DNA of 50,240 bases, from positions 1 to 50,240 of the forward strand of contig JACVZW010000059.1 of the NCBI GenBank assembly GCA_014654775.1, written 5' to 3'. Source of the DNA: Paracoccaceae bacterium. GTDB taxonomy: Bacteria > Pseudomonadota > Alphaproteobacteria > Rhodobacterales > Rhodobacteraceae. Of the stretch, positions 34,432 through 43,436 are shown in pieces. The first letter of the stretch is position 1; every line of letters starts with the position of its first letter. The position numbers were made by a program, and so were the translations under genes. The notes beneath the pieces were generated by a model. The model ran no database searches. It had not been told where the DNA came from and was given only the letters and a program-made list of their open reading frames with translations.

Positions 34432-36051
34432 TCAGGTGCTTGCCGTCCCGCGCGCGGCGCGGATCATGTCGGCCGCCTTTTCGGCGATCATGATGGTTGG
34501 GGCGTTGGTGTTTCCTCCGATCAGGCGGGGCATGATGGACGCATCTACCACGCGAAGTCCTTCCAACCCCTTAACGCGCAGGTCGGGGTCGACCACGGCC
34601 ATCGCATCGCGCCCCATGCGGCAGGTGCCGACGGGGTGATAGATCGTGTCGGCGCGGGCGCGGATGTCGGCCTCCAGCCCCGCATCGCTGCCGTCATGGG
34701 GATAGAGGCGCTGCCCGCGCCAAGGGGCGAGGGCGTCGGCGGACATTGCCTGTTCCAGAAGGCGGACCCCGGCCTTCAGCGTGGCCAGATCGCGCGGGTC
34801 GGACAGGAAGTTCGGGTCGATGCGCGGTGGGCTGGCGGGGTTGGCATCGCGCAGGCCGACATGGCCCCGGCTTTCGGGGCGCAGCACGCAGACATGCGCC
34901 GACCAGCCATCTGAAAGATGGATGCGGCGCATGTGGTCGTCCACGATGGCCACGACGAAATGTACTTGCAGATCAGGGATGTGCAGGCCGGGGCGGGACA
35001 TGAGGAAGGCTCCGCCTTCCGCCCCCGGCGTGGTCAGGATGCCATTGCCATGGTCGCGGAAGGGCCGCCAGCCGCGCATCAGGCGCAAGAGGCCCGCAGG
35101 GTTGAACCCCACCACATCGGGGCGGGGAGAGCGCCAGATGAGGGTATGGTCCAGATGATCTTGCAAGTTCTGCCCGACGCCGGGCAAGGCATGGGCAAGG
35201 GGGATGCCGTGGGCGCGCAACTCTTCCTCCGGCCCGATGCCGGAGAGGAGGAGGAGTTGCGGGGACCCGAAGGCGCCTGCGGAAACGATGACCTCGCGCC
35301 GCGCGGTGAGGGTGAGGCGGCGATTTTTCTGCTTTACGATCAACCCCTTGGCGCGGATGCCGTCGAGGATGATCCTTTCGGCCCGCGCATGGGTCAGGAC
35401 GGTGAGGTTCGGGCGCGAGAGCACGGGGTGAAGATAGGCGGCGGCGGCCGAGCAGCGGCGGCCTTTGCGGGGGCCGTGGTGGAACTGGGTGACCTGATAG
35501 AGACCCGCGCCGAACTGGCTATCGCCATTGAAATCGGGGTTTGCGGGGACCTGCACCGCTTCCATCGCCTGCACGAAGGCGTGGGTGATGGCGTGGGGGC
35601 TTTGCTGATCGGTGACCTGAAGCGGGCCGCTGTTGTTGTGCAGGGGGCCGGTGGCCGAGGAATTTCCCTCTGATTTCAGGAAGTAAGGCAGGACGGACTG
35701 CCAATCCCAGCCATCGGCGCCAAGGTCGGCCCATTGGTCGTAATCGGACGGGTGGCCGCGGACATAGAGCATGGCGTTGATGGCGGAGGACCCGCCCAAC
35801 GCCTTGCCGCGCGGCTGATAGCAGCGGCGGTTGTTCAGATGCGGCTGGGGTTCGGTGCGGAAGGCCCAATTGTGCAGCCGTGGCCGCCCCGAAACCATGG
35901 CCGCCACCATCGCGGGGGTATTGATCAGAAAGGATTTTCCCTGTCCCCCCGCCTCGATCAGGCAAACGGTGACAGCGGGGTCTTCCGACAGCCGGGCGGC
36001 CAGAACCGCACCGGCAGAGCCGCCACCGGCGATGATGTAATCGTACTCCAT
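34432..36051 (-). CDS. GMC oxidoreductase, choline-dehydrogenase-like
   Basis: 539 residues from the ATG at 36051. The FAD-binding [15 protein letters not shown] (8-22), [13 protein letters not shown], the GMC signature '[17 protein letters not shown]' segment and the C-terminal HPVGTCRMG plus 'VVDASIMPR...NTNAPTIM' with the catalytic His and Asn are all conserved. This is a classical flavin alcohol dehydrogenase of the BetA/alkJ type; choline, aliphatic or aromatic alcohols are possible. Unlike the GMC protein at 9.3 kb, no cysteine cluster is present and the catalytic pair is intact. It is monocistronic. Confidence 0.93.
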   Translation of the reverse strand: MEYDYIIAGGGSAGAVLAARLSEDPAVTVCLIEAGGQGKSFLINTPAMVAAMVSGRPRLHNWAFRTEPQPHLNNRRCYQPRGKALGGSSAINAMLYVRGHPSDYDQWADLGADGWDWQSVLPYFLKSEGNSSATGPLHNNSGPLQVTDQQSPHAITHAFVQAMEAVQVPANPDFNGDSQFGAGLYQVTQFHHGPRKGRRCSAAAAYLHPVLSRPNLTVLTHARAERIILDGIRAKGLIVKQKNRRLTLTARREVIVSAGAFGSPQLLLLSGIGPEEELRAHGIPLAHALPGVGQNLQDHLDHTLIWRSPRPDVVGFNPAGLLRLMRGWRPFRDHGNGILTTPGAEGGAFLMSRPGLHIPDLQVHFVVAIVDDHMRRIHLSDGWSAHVCVLRPESRGHVGLRDANPASPPRIDPNFLSDPRDLATLKAGVRLLEQAMSADALAPWRGQRLYPHDGSDAGLEADIRARADTIYHPVGTCRMGRDAMAVVDPDLRVKGLEGLRVVDASIMPRLIGGNTNAPTIMIAEKAADMIRAARGTAST

Positions 36052-36216
36052 ACGTCCCCCTGCTTTGACGGTTAAGCTATTCGCGGAGAGGGGAAATTTG
36101 GAAGCGGAACGTTGCGGCGGTTGTGCCCTGTTTTGTGCCGCCTTTTGTGCAGCAAAGTGTACATACAAATTTGGGCAGAGTCGGGCGCCGAAAGATGGTT
36201 AACCGTGCGCTGATGC

Positions 36217-36244
36217 GTAGGATGGGCAATACTGCCCATCCTAC
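36217..36244. repeat. REP-like perfect palindrome
   Basis: 12-bp perfect arms (GTAGGATGGGCA / TGCCCATCCTAC) around ATAC, in the gap between pheT and the GMC gene. GTAGG-TGGGC palindromes of this kind recur in many proteobacterial genomes. It lacks a T tail, so it is not a standard terminator, though it lies 8 bp past the pheT stop. Confidence 0.7.
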
Positions 36245-36251
36245 ATTGGGA

Positions 36252-38660
36252 TCATCCGCGCAGAGTTCCGCCCGTCGCCTTGGCAACCTTTTCGATGATC
36301 TTGGCGGAGACCGCCTCGATCTCTGCCTCGGTCAGCGTCTTTTCGGTGGGTTGGAGCCGCACCGTCAGGGCGATGGATTTCTTGCCGGGGCCCATCTGAG
36401 CCTCGGCCTTGTCACCCGTGAACTGATCGAAGAGGCGGACGCTTTCGATCAGGGCCTTGTCGGCCCCTTGCGCCGCGTTGATCGCGGTCAGTGCCTCGAC
36501 CCCCTTGTCCACGACGAAGGCGAAATCGCGTTCCACGGCCTGCAGGTCGCTGATGGCGAGCGCGGGGCGGGTGGGCGACTTGGTTTTGGGCATGGGCACA
36601 TTGGCCACGAGGATCGTGAAGGCGACGGCAGGTCCCTTCACGCCCATAGCGGCTAGGATGCGGGGATGCACCTCGCCGAAAGTGGCGAGCGTGTTGGGGC
36701 CAAGCCCGATCGCGCCGGAGCGGCCGGGATGCCACCATGCGGCCACCTTGCGGGTGATCTGCACACGGGCAGGTGCGGCCAGCGCGGCAAGCACCGCCTC
36801 GGCATCGGCCTTGGCGTCGAAGACGTCCACAGGGCGGCGGCTGCCGAAGGGATCGCGCGGGGCGCTGTGGCCGACCAGAAGCCCGGTCGCCTGCAGATGC
36901 TGTTCCCCCGGTTCGCCGCCGTGGAAGGCGGGCCCGATCTCGCAGAGCGCGAGGTCGGAGAAGCCGCGCGCCTGATTGCGGGCGGCGGCGCGCAGCAGGC
37001 CGGGCAGCAGGTCAGGGCGCAGATGCGTCATTTCCGACGAGATCGGGTTGTCCACCCGCACCGCGTCGGCCCCGCCACCGAAAAGCGTCGCCGCTTCGCC
37101 ATCGATGAAGCTGTAGGTGACGCATTCGTTGTAGCCCAAGGCGGCCAGCGTGCGGCGGGCGGCCTTTTCGCGCGTCTGCAGCGGCGTGAGGATGGGTTTG
37201 GGCACCCCCGGCAGGCTGCGGCGCAGGGGCTTGCCTTCCAGTTTCGTGAGGGAGGCGATGCGGGCGACTTCCTCCACCAGATCAGCCTCGCCCAGAATAT
37301 CGGGCCGCCATGTCGGGGGTGTGGCCATGTCGCCGTTCAATGTGAAGCCCAAGGCTTCCAGCGTGCGGCGCTGTTCTGCCTCGGGGATATCCATCCCCAC
37401 CAGCGAGATGACGCGGGCGGGATTGAGACGGTAGGCGCGCGAGACGTCCGGGACCGCACCATCCTGTGCGATTTCGGACGGCTCACCCCCGCAGAGATCG
37501 AGGATCATCTGCGTGGCAAGGTCCAGCCCCGGCAGGGTGAAGGCGGGGTCCACCCCGCGTTCAAAGCGGTAGCGGGCATCGGAGTTGATTTTCAGCGCGC
37601 GGCCCGTGGAGGCGATGGTGATCGGGTCCCAATAGGCGGATTCGAGGAAGACATCGGTCGTCGCCTCGGTGCAGCCCGAAACCTCGCCCCCCATGATGCC
37701 TGCAAGCGATTCCGGCCCGTTGTCATCGGAGATGACCATCATGCCGGGCTGCAGGGTGTAGGTCTTGCCGTCGAGTGCCAGCAGCTCCTCGCCCCCTTTG
37801 GCGGGGTGGATGTGCAGGGGGCCGTGGACCTTGGCCGCGTCGAAGACATGCAGCGGGCGGTTTAGGGCAAAGGTGAAGAAGTTGGTGATGTCGACCAGCG
37901 CCGAGATGGGGCGCAGGCCGATGGCGGTGAGGCGGGCCTGCAGCCAAGCGGGCGAGGGGCCGTTCTTGACGCCACGGATCAGGCGGCCCGCGAAGAGGGG
38001 GCAGCCCTTTGCCTTCAGTTCCGGCGCGATCTGCACGGTGATGGACGAGGGAAAGCCGCCCTTGATCGCGGGGATCGCCAGCGGTTTCAGGGTGCCCAGA
38101 CCCCGCGCGGCAAGGTCGCGGGCCAGCCCGCGCACGCCCAGCGCATCGGGGCGGTTGGGGGTGATCTTGATGTGGATCATCGGGTCCACCACCTCGGGCC
38201 GGTTCTTGGCCAGCCAGTCGGCGAATTTCTCGCCCACCTCGCCCGAGGGAAGCTCGATGATGCCGTTATGTTCGTCGGACAGTTCCAGCTCGCGCTCGGA
38301 CGCCATCATGCCGTGGGATTCAACGCCGCGGATTTTGCCCACGCCCAGCGTGACGTCGATGCCCGGCACATAATCGCCCGGTTTGCACAGGACGACGGTG
38401 ATCCCGGCGCGGGCATTGGGGGCGCCGCAGACGATCTGCTTTTCGCCTTCATCCGTCAGGACGCGGCAGACGCGCAGCTTGTCGGCATCGGGGTGCTGTT
38501 CGGCATGCAGCACCTTGGCGAGGGTGAAGGGGGCGAGTTTGGCCGTGCGGTCGGTCACCTCTTCGACTTCCAGACCGAGATCGGTCAGGGCGTAGAGGAT
38601 CTCGTCCAGCGTGGCCGTGGTGTCGAGATGGTCCTTCAGCCAAGAGAGGGTGAACTTCAT
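36252..38660 (-). CDS. pheT: Phenylalanyl-tRNA synthetase beta subunit
   Basis: 802 residues from the ATG at 38660 (MKFTLSWLKDHLD). The tRNA-binding OB fold near 40-150, B3/B4 editing region, B5 domain and C-terminal ferredoxin-fold anticodon-binding domain (ERDFAFVVDKGVEAL) follow in the usual order. With PheS it charges tRNA-Phe. A tiny plus-strand gene and its terminator separate it from pheS, which is often directly adjacent. Confidence 0.97.
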   Translation of the reverse strand: MKFTLSWLKDHLDTTATLDEILYALTDLGLEVEEVTDRTAKLAPFTLAKVLHAEQHPDADKLRVCRVLTDEGEKQIVCGAPNARAGITVVLCKPGDYVPGIDVTLGVGKIRGVESHGMMASERELELSDEHNGIIELPSGEVGEKFADWLAKNRPEVVDPMIHIKITPNRPDALGVRGLARDLAARGLGTLKPLAIPAIKGGFPSSITVQIAPELKAKGCPLFAGRLIRGVKNGPSPAWLQARLTAIGLRPISALVDITNFFTFALNRPLHVFDAAKVHGPLHIHPAKGGEELLALDGKTYTLQPGMMVISDDNGPESLAGIMGGEVSGCTEATTDVFLESAYWDPITIASTGRALKINSDARYRFERGVDPAFTLPGLDLATQMILDLCGGEPSEIAQDGAVPDVSRAYRLNPARVISLVGMDIPEAEQRRTLEALGFTLNGDMATPPTWRPDILGEADLVEEVARIASLTKLEGKPLRRSLPGVPKPILTPLQTREKAARRTLAALGYNECVTYSFIDGEAATLFGGGADAVRVDNPISSEMTHLRPDLLPGLLRAAARNQARGFSDLALCEIGPAFHGGEPGEQHLQATGLLVGHSAPRDPFGSRRPVDVFDAKADAEAVLAALAAPARVQITRKVAAWWHPGRSGAIGLGPNTLATFGEVHPRILAAMGVKGPAVAFTILVANVPMPKTKSPTRPALAISDLQAVERDFAFVVDKGVEALTAINAAQGADKALIESVRLFDQFTGDKAEAQMGPGKKSIALTVRLQPTEKTLTEAEIEAVSAKIIEKVAKATGGTLRG

Positions 38661-38837
38661 CGGTGCCGTCCTTCGGAAATGCAGGGGAGGGGATAGCCTA
38701 AAGGGCGGGCAAGGGGAAGCGGTCTGGCGCAAGGCCGGGCGGGGGTTTCCGATGTGGAAACGGGTTGTTCAGGGGGTGCCCTCTATAATGCGCGGGGCTG
38801 CCATACTTTCGAACGGGTCGGGCGGCAGGTTGCCCGC

Positions 38838-38945
38838 ATGGACCCGATGTTTACACCCCCCGAACCCTCTCGCCGTGTGCCGGCTTGGCGCCTGATCACG
38901 ATCATGGGCCTGTCGCTGGTGGCTTTGCTGATGCTGGCGTTCTGA
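38838..38945 (+). CDS. Small single-helix membrane protein between pheT and pheS
   Basis: 35 residues: a Pro-rich polar start (MDPMFTPPEPSRRVPAWR) and one C-terminal membrane helix. The frame is open further upstream, but this ATG gives the compact protein. It has a weak ribosome site. A strong plus-strand terminator 30 bp after its stop shows that this strand is transcribed here, which supports it as a real gene. Function unknown. Confidence 0.55.
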   Translation: MDPMFTPPEPSRRVPAWRLITIMGLSLVALLMLAF

Positions 38946-38974
38946 GTGCCGTATCTGCCTGTTGCGATTGGAGA

Positions 38975-39000
38975 AAGCCCCGCCTTGGCGGGGCTTTTTT
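38975..39000 (+). terminator. Rho-independent terminator of the small plus-strand gene
   Basis: A 10-bp stem (AAGCCCCGCC / GGCGGGGCTT) with a tight centre, followed by a run of T; strong on the plus strand. Confidence 0.85.
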
Positions 39001-39021
39001 CTGTGCGGCGGGGCCGGGGGA

Positions 39022-40104
39022 TCAGCGGCTGAGGCCGCCGGGAAGATCGGGCATGTCCAGTGCGGCAAAGCCGTAATGGCGCAACCAGCGCAGATCGCTT
39101 TCAAAAAACGCGCGCAGGTCGGGGATGCCGTATTTCAGCATTGCCAGACGGTCGATCCCCATGCCGAAGGCGAAGCCCTGCCATTCGTTGGGGTCGACGC
39201 CCGCCGCCGCCAAAACCTTGGGGTGGACCATGCCGGAGCCGAGGATTTCCATCCACTTGTCGCCTTCGCCGATGCGAAGCTGGCCGCCCACGTTGGAATA
39301 GCGGATGTCCACCTCGGCCGAGGGTTCGGTAAAGGGGAAGTGCGAGGCACGGAAGCGGAGTTCGACCTTGTCCACCTCGAAGAAGGCGCGGCAGAATTCC
39401 TCCAGCACCCATTTGAGGTTGGCCATGGAGATGTCGCGGTCGATGGCCAGCCCTTCGACCTGATGGAACATCGGGGTGTGGGTCTGGTCCATGTCCATGC
39501 GGTAGACGCGGCCCGGGGCGATGACGCGGATGGGGGCGCCCTTGTCCATCATGGCGCGGATCTGGACGGGGGAGGTGTGGGTGCGCAGGACGTGCGGCGG
39601 GCGGTCATCGCCTGTCGCGCGGTGCATGAAGAAGGTGTCATGTTCCTGCCGGGCGGGATGTTCCGGGGGGATGTTGAGCGCGTCGAAATTGTACCAGTCG
39701 CTTTCGACCTGCGGGCCTTCGGCGACGGCAAAGCCCATGTCGGCGAAGATGGCGGTGAGTTCTTCCATCACTTGGCTGACGGGATGGATGGTGCCCGTGC
39801 GGCGGGGGCGGCCCGGCAGGGTGACGTCCAGCCATTCGGTGCGCAGCCGTTCGTCCAGCGCCGCATCGGCAAGGCCGGATTTGCGGGCGCGGAGCGCGGC
39901 GTCGATCTCGTCCTTCAGGGCGTTGAGCGCGGCGCCTGCGGCCTTGCGGGCGTCGGGGTCCATCTTGCCCAAGGTGGCCATCATGGCGCTGATCTCGCCC
40001 TTCTTGCCAAGGGCCGCGACGCGCACCTCTTCCAGCGCGGATTCATCGGCCGCGGTGGAAACGGCGGTCAGATACTTGGCCTTGAGCGTGTCGAGCCCGT
40101 CCAT
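39022..40104 (-). CDS. pheS: Phenylalanyl-tRNA synthetase alpha subunit
   Basis: 360 residues from the ATG at 40104, with AGGAGG 6 nt upstream; the longer frame to 40230 is not needed. An N-terminal coiled coil (about 5-85) is followed by the class-II catalytic core: motif 2 region [16 protein letters not shown], and motif 3 [14 protein letters not shown]. It pairs with PheT. Confidence 0.97.
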   Translation of the reverse strand: MDGLDTLKAKYLTAVSTAADESALEEVRVAALGKKGEISAMMATLGKMDPDARKAAGAALNALKDEIDAALRARKSGLADAALDERLRTEWLDVTLPGRPRRTGTIHPVSQVMEELTAIFADMGFAVAEGPQVESDWYNFDALNIPPEHPARQEHDTFFMHRATGDDRPPHVLRTHTSPVQIRAMMDKGAPIRVIAPGRVYRMDMDQTHTPMFHQVEGLAIDRDISMANLKWVLEEFCRAFFEVDKVELRFRASHFPFTEPSAEVDIRYSNVGGQLRIGEGDKWMEILGSGMVHPKVLAAAGVDPNEWQGFAFGMGIDRLAMLKYGIPDLRAFFESDLRWLRHYGFAALDMPDLPGGLSR

Positions 40105-40180
40105 GAAAGCCTCCTGAAGGTGCGAGGCGGTGGTAGCGGGATGGGGCCTTCGATGCAAGGGGCGCGCCCGGCCCCGGCCC

Positions 40181-40205
40181 CCGGGAGGGCTGTCTGCCCT
40201 CCCGG
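40181..40205. repeat. Hairpin preceding the third GAGTATTT element
   Basis: 10-bp perfect arms CCGGGAGGGC / GCCCTCCCGG with a 5-nt loop, 10 bp before the GAGTATTT motif, upstream of pheS. Confidence 0.65.
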
Positions 40206-40215
40206 ACCCACCCGA

Positions 40216-40237
40216 GAGTATTTCGGCCAAGCTGAAG
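40216..40237 (+). repeat. GAGTATTT intergenic element, copy 3
   Basis: 22-bp motif beginning GAGTATTT and ending CCAAGCTGAAG. Same length and orientation relative to a preceding hairpin as copy 1 at 24731. Confidence 0.65.
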
Positions 40238-40257
40238 TCAGGGGGCCATCGGGGATG

Positions 40258-40950
40258 TCAGCGGGGCGTGTTGGCGCGGATCGCCGTGGCGATGCGGGCG
40301 GCGATGGCGGCGCTGCCCTTGGGCGAGGGGTGGATCAGGTCCTCTTGGTGCAGCGAGGGGTCGCCTTCGGGGACGAGGTCGGACATCGGCAGGAAGATCA
40401 CGCCGGGGTCGCGGGCATCCATCCGGGCGAGGCGGCGGTCAAGCTCGTTGCCATAGACCTTGCAGGGGCGGACGGGAGAGAAGAGGCCCGGATTGCGCAG
40501 ATAGCCCGAATAAACAACCTTCGCGCCACCTGCGCGCAGGCGGTTCACCAGTTCAGGGATGCGGCCCGTGCTGCCATCGGACGAGATCAGGCGATCGACC
40601 ATCGCGCTGCAATAGCCGCAGGCGCAGCCGAAGATCAGGTCATTGCCCCCGCCGTTGAGGACGACCCAGTCCCAATTGCCCTGCGCGTATTGCTTGGGGA
40701 TCGACAGGCCCGCCGCGCCGGTGAGCGGCAGGTTGTAGATGATGCGCGCGGCATAGACAGAGCGGTCGATGACCTCTTCGCCCAGTTTGCTTTCCAGCGC
40801 GTCGGCCACGCTGCGCCCCGAGGAACGGTTCGCGGCCATCATCGAATCGCCCATCAACAGGATGCGGGCGTCCTTGGTGCTTTCGGTGACCATCTCGCCG
40901 CAGGACAGGAGGACGGACAGGGACAGGAGGGCAAGCAGGGCACGGAGCAT
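40258..40950 (-). CDS. SGNH/GDSL-family hydrolase lipoprotein
   Basis: 230 residues from the ATG at 40950. A hydrophobic signal ends in lipobox LLSC (C17). SGNH blocks are present: GDSM with nucleophile S36, the NGGGND oxyanion block and DLIHPSPKG with the catalytic Asp/His. A local cysteine cluster CACGYC follows block III. Such enzymes remove ester groups, for instance acetyl groups from envelope glycans, but the substrate is unknown. It lies between pheS and the second RTX gene. Confidence 0.85.
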   Translation of the reverse strand: MLRALLALLSLSVLLSCGEMVTESTKDARILLMGDSMMAANRSSGRSVADALESKLGEEVIDRSVYAARIIYNLPLTGAAGLSIPKQYAQGNWDWVVLNGGGNDLIFGCACGYCSAMVDRLISSDGSTGRIPELVNRLRAGGAKVVYSGYLRNPGLFSPVRPCKVYGNELDRRLARMDARDPGVIFLPMSDLVPEGDPSLHQEDLIHPSPKGSAAIAARIATAIRANTPR

Positions 40951-41127
40951 GAAAGCAGATCTTTGCAAAAGGGTTCGCGCCACGGTTGCGAGGCAAAGGC
41001 GGCAGCGTCAAGGCGGCGGTGTGAAGCAATGCAGCCAATAGTGGCATAATCGCGGAAAGATTGACTCAGGGTTGAGGGAGGGCACGCTGGTAAGACCGTT
41101 GGTGTTTTTAACGATTGGAGGGGTACC

Positions 41128-42183
41128 ATGCTGGGCATCATCCTTTTTTCGATGGTCGGGGTCGTAGGGGTGGCGATGGCCATGGGCCTGATGGACGACG
41201 ATTCGGAGGCGGCTGTCCGGGCCGTCGATGAGGCCGATCTGGACGACGACCTGCCCCTGTTGGACGAGTCTGAGATCGAGCGCATGGAGCAAGCGCTGGC
41301 GGAGGACCCGCTGCTTGCGCAAGACGCCGTCGGGCCCGAGGAGGAGGCGCTGGAGCCTTACGAGGATCTGAACGGCTTTGCCGATATCGATGGGAGCGCG
41401 GCGCGCGACCTGATCGCCATCCCCGAGGATGTGGGGTCGGATCATGACCTGATCCGTGCCGCTGGCGGGGAAGATGTGGTGATCGGCAATGCGGGCGACA
41501 ATCCGATGGCCGGGGGCGAAGGGGATGACCTTCTGTTCGGTCTCGGCGGGTTCGACCAAATCTTCGGGGATGAGGGGAACGATACGCTGGCCGGTGGCGC
41601 CGGTGGGGACCTTCTTTACGGGGATGTCGGTTCGGATGTGATCTATGGCGGGGCTGGGAATGATGCCCTGTATGACGGCACGGCGGATGGCACGGATACT
41701 GACAGCACCGATGTGATCGTGGCCGGAGACGGGGATGACGGGGTGATCGTACAGGATGGCGTCAATCTCGTCTCGCTGGGCGAGGGCGAGGATCACGTCA
41801 CCGTCTTTACCCGCGAGGCTGACAATCCGGGCGCGGTGATCAGCGATTTCGATCCAGAACAGGATGCGCTGTTGCTGGGCGTCTTTGCGCCAGACGTCGC
41901 CCTGCCGGTGGGCGCGAACGGTATCGAACTGGGCTACACGCTGCGCGAAGTCGAGACCGAGCTGGGCCGGGGCACGCTTGTGCAACCGACGGGAACCGAA
42001 GAGATCGACGCCGCGGCGCTGGGGGACGGGGCGAGCGTGGGCTATGCCTTATTGTTGGGCCTACGACCGCAGGATCTGGTGGGGGCGGATATCCGGGTGG
42101 TGCTGGAAACGCCGGAAACGGACCGCTTCGCCGCCGGGTCGGTGGAGGCGGTCGCGCAGGTGATGGGGGCGACGCGCCTTTGA
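41128..42183 (+). CDS. Short RTX calcium-binding repeat protein with N-terminal hydrophobic segment (copy 2)
   Basis: 351 residues from an ATG with GGAGG 6-7 nt upstream. Residues 1-21 are hydrophobic and without basic residues (MLGIILFSMVGVVGVAMAM), followed by DDDSE and a long acidic linker to about 110. The RTX block (about 112-195) has fewer and less regular nonapeptides than the other copies. The C-terminal 130 residues contain the shared ISDFDPEQDAL motif and a longer unique part. It sits on the opposite strand between rplT and the SGNH gene, inside a normally compact pheST-rplT-rpmI neighbourhood. A bidirectional terminator follows. Confidence 0.85.
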   Translation: MLGIILFSMVGVVGVAMAMGLMDDDSEAAVRAVDEADLDDDLPLLDESEIERMEQALAEDPLLAQDAVGPEEEALEPYEDLNGFADIDGSAARDLIAIPEDVGSDHDLIRAAGGEDVVIGNAGDNPMAGGEGDDLLFGLGGFDQIFGDEGNDTLAGGAGGDLLYGDVGSDVIYGGAGNDALYDGTADGTDTDSTDVIVAGDGDDGVIVQDGVNLVSLGEGEDHVTVFTREADNPGAVISDFDPEQDALLLGVFAPDVALPVGANGIELGYTLREVETELGRGTLVQPTGTEEIDAAALGDGASVGYALLLGLRPQDLVGADIRVVLETPETDRFAAGSVEAVAQVMGATRL

Positions 42184-42202
42184 CCTGTGCGGGTGCAAAG
42201 CA

Positions 42203-42229
42203 AAAGGCCGCCCGGTCGGGGCGGCCTTT
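42203..42229. terminator. Bidirectional terminator between RTX copy 2 and rplT
   Basis: 11-bp perfect stem (AAAGGCCGCCC / GGGCGGCCTTT), 5-nt loop; T tails on both strands. Confidence 0.87.
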
Positions 42230-42250
42230 CCATTCGATCCGACCTGAAGC

Positions 42251-42613
42251 TCAGGCCAGCGCCGCCTTGGCCTGAGCGGCGATGGCGTTGAACGCCTCGG
42301 GCTCGTGCACGGCGAGATCGGCGAGGACCTTGCGGTCGACTTCGATGCCAGCCTTGGCCAGACCGTTGATGAACTTGGAATAGGTCATCTCAAGGTCGAA
42401 CAGGCGCACGGCCGCGTTGATCCGCTGGATCCACAGGGCGCGGAAGTTGCGCTTGCGGGCCTTGCGGTCGCGGGTGGCGTACTGGTTCGCCTTGTCGACG
42501 GCCTGCGTGGCCGTGCGGAAGTTGCGCGAGCGGGCGCTGTAATAGCCAGCGGCCTGCTTGATGACTTTGCGGTGACGGGCGTGAGTCACGACACCGGATT
42601 TGACGCGGGACAT
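42251..42613 (-). CDS. rplT: 50S ribosomal protein L20
   Basis: 120 residues, basic N-terminus [25 protein letters not shown] and conserved [16 protein letters not shown]. It is needed early in large-subunit assembly. The rpmI stop lies 12 bp upstream, so the two form one operon. Confidence 0.98.
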   Translation of the reverse strand: MSRVKSGVVTHARHRKVIKQAAGYYSARSRNFRTATQAVDKANQYATRDRKARKRNFRALWIQRINAAVRLFDLEMTYSKFINGLAKAGIEVDRKVLADLAVHEPEAFNAIAAQAKAALA

Positions 42614-42625
42614 CTGGTGTTCTCC

Positions 42626-42826
42626 TTACCGGTCGTAGGGCATGTATTTCTTGACGATTTTCGCATCGCTTTCGCAAAGGAGCATGGTGCCCGATGCATC
42701 GCGGATGAATTTCGTCGTACGCTTGATCATGCCGTGGCGCTTGCCGGCGACGCCGGCCTTCACCCGACCGGAGGCCGTGAAGCTGAACCGCTTCTTCGCC
42801 GCCGACTTGGTCTTCATCTTGGGCAT
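42626..42826 (-). CDS. rpmI: 50S ribosomal protein L35
   Basis: 66 residues from the ATG at 42826 ([14 protein letters not shown]), with GGAG 6-7 nt upstream; the frame extends 13 codons further but those are not part of L35. The tail [11 protein letters not shown] is standard. infC is not adjacent. Confidence 0.98.
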   Translation of the reverse strand: MPKMKTKSAAKKRFSFTASGRVKAGVAGKRHGMIKRTTKFIRDASGTMLLCESDAKIVKKYMPYDR

Positions 42827-42941
42827 TTCCATCTCCGTGGTTGCAGGCGCGACTCGGCATGCCACATTGGCCGGCCGCGCGGGTATCGCAAGGTGGGCCG
42901 TATAGGCGGGGCGCGGCGGCGGTGCAAGCGGAAAAGCGGGG

Positions 42942-43166
42942 CTAAAGGATGTAGCGGCCGATCACGGTGAAGAGGACATCGGGCAGCGCGCGGGGATCAA
43001 GGCCGCGATCCCCGGCGAGGACGGCCCAGCCCGCAAGGCCCGTGCCGATTGCAAGGCCGACGCCTGCGGCGAAGGGCAGCCGATCCTCGATCAGCGCCGA
43101 GAAGAGCGAGGGCAGCGCCAGTATCATCAGGGCCAGCCCGATGATCAGCATCAGATCATAATCCAT
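42942..43166 (-). CDS. Small membrane protein, unknown function
   Basis: 74 residues with two to three hydrophobic segments and a short loop (IEDRLPF), ending [12 protein letters not shown]. No recognised family. It lies between pyk and rpmI on the same strand, 115 bp before rpmI. The upstream frame is longer but low in plausibility, so the ATG at 43166 is used. Confidence 0.65.
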   Translation of the reverse strand: MDYDLMLIIGLALMILALPSLFSALIEDRLPFAAGVGLAIGTGLAGWAVLAGDRGLDPRALPDVLFTVIGRYIL

Positions 43167-43388
43167 TGCGCACCCACACCGCACCCAACCCCCTGCCAAT
43201 AGGCCACGGGCACGGGCGCGGATCAAGTGCGGTCCGCAACAGCACGCCGTGACAGGGCGGGGCCAGCCGCGCAGGCGGGCGAAGACGCGCGGCGGGGGGT
43301 GGGCCTTCGACCCGGTCGGACTGGGGACGAACGGCAGCGGGCGCGCGGGATTATCCCGGTGCCGATCCTGCGGGCGCCACAAACGACG

Positions 43389-43414
43389 ACGGGCCCGCGC
43401 AGAGGCGGGCCCGT
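43389..43414 (-). terminator. Probable terminator of pyk
   Basis: 10-bp perfect stem ACGGGCCCGC / GCGGGCCCGT with a 6-nt loop, 23 bp past the pyk stop; the T tail is weak. Confidence 0.6.
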
Positions 43415-43436
43415 GATTGCCTGACATTCGGGACGA

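Noticed and set aside
36666-37865. 399-codon plus-strand open frame
   Set aside because: Shadow of pheT.
38962-41049. 695-codon plus-strand open frame
   Set aside because: Antisense to pheS and the SGNH hydrolase gene, His/Arg/Gly-rich shadow translation.
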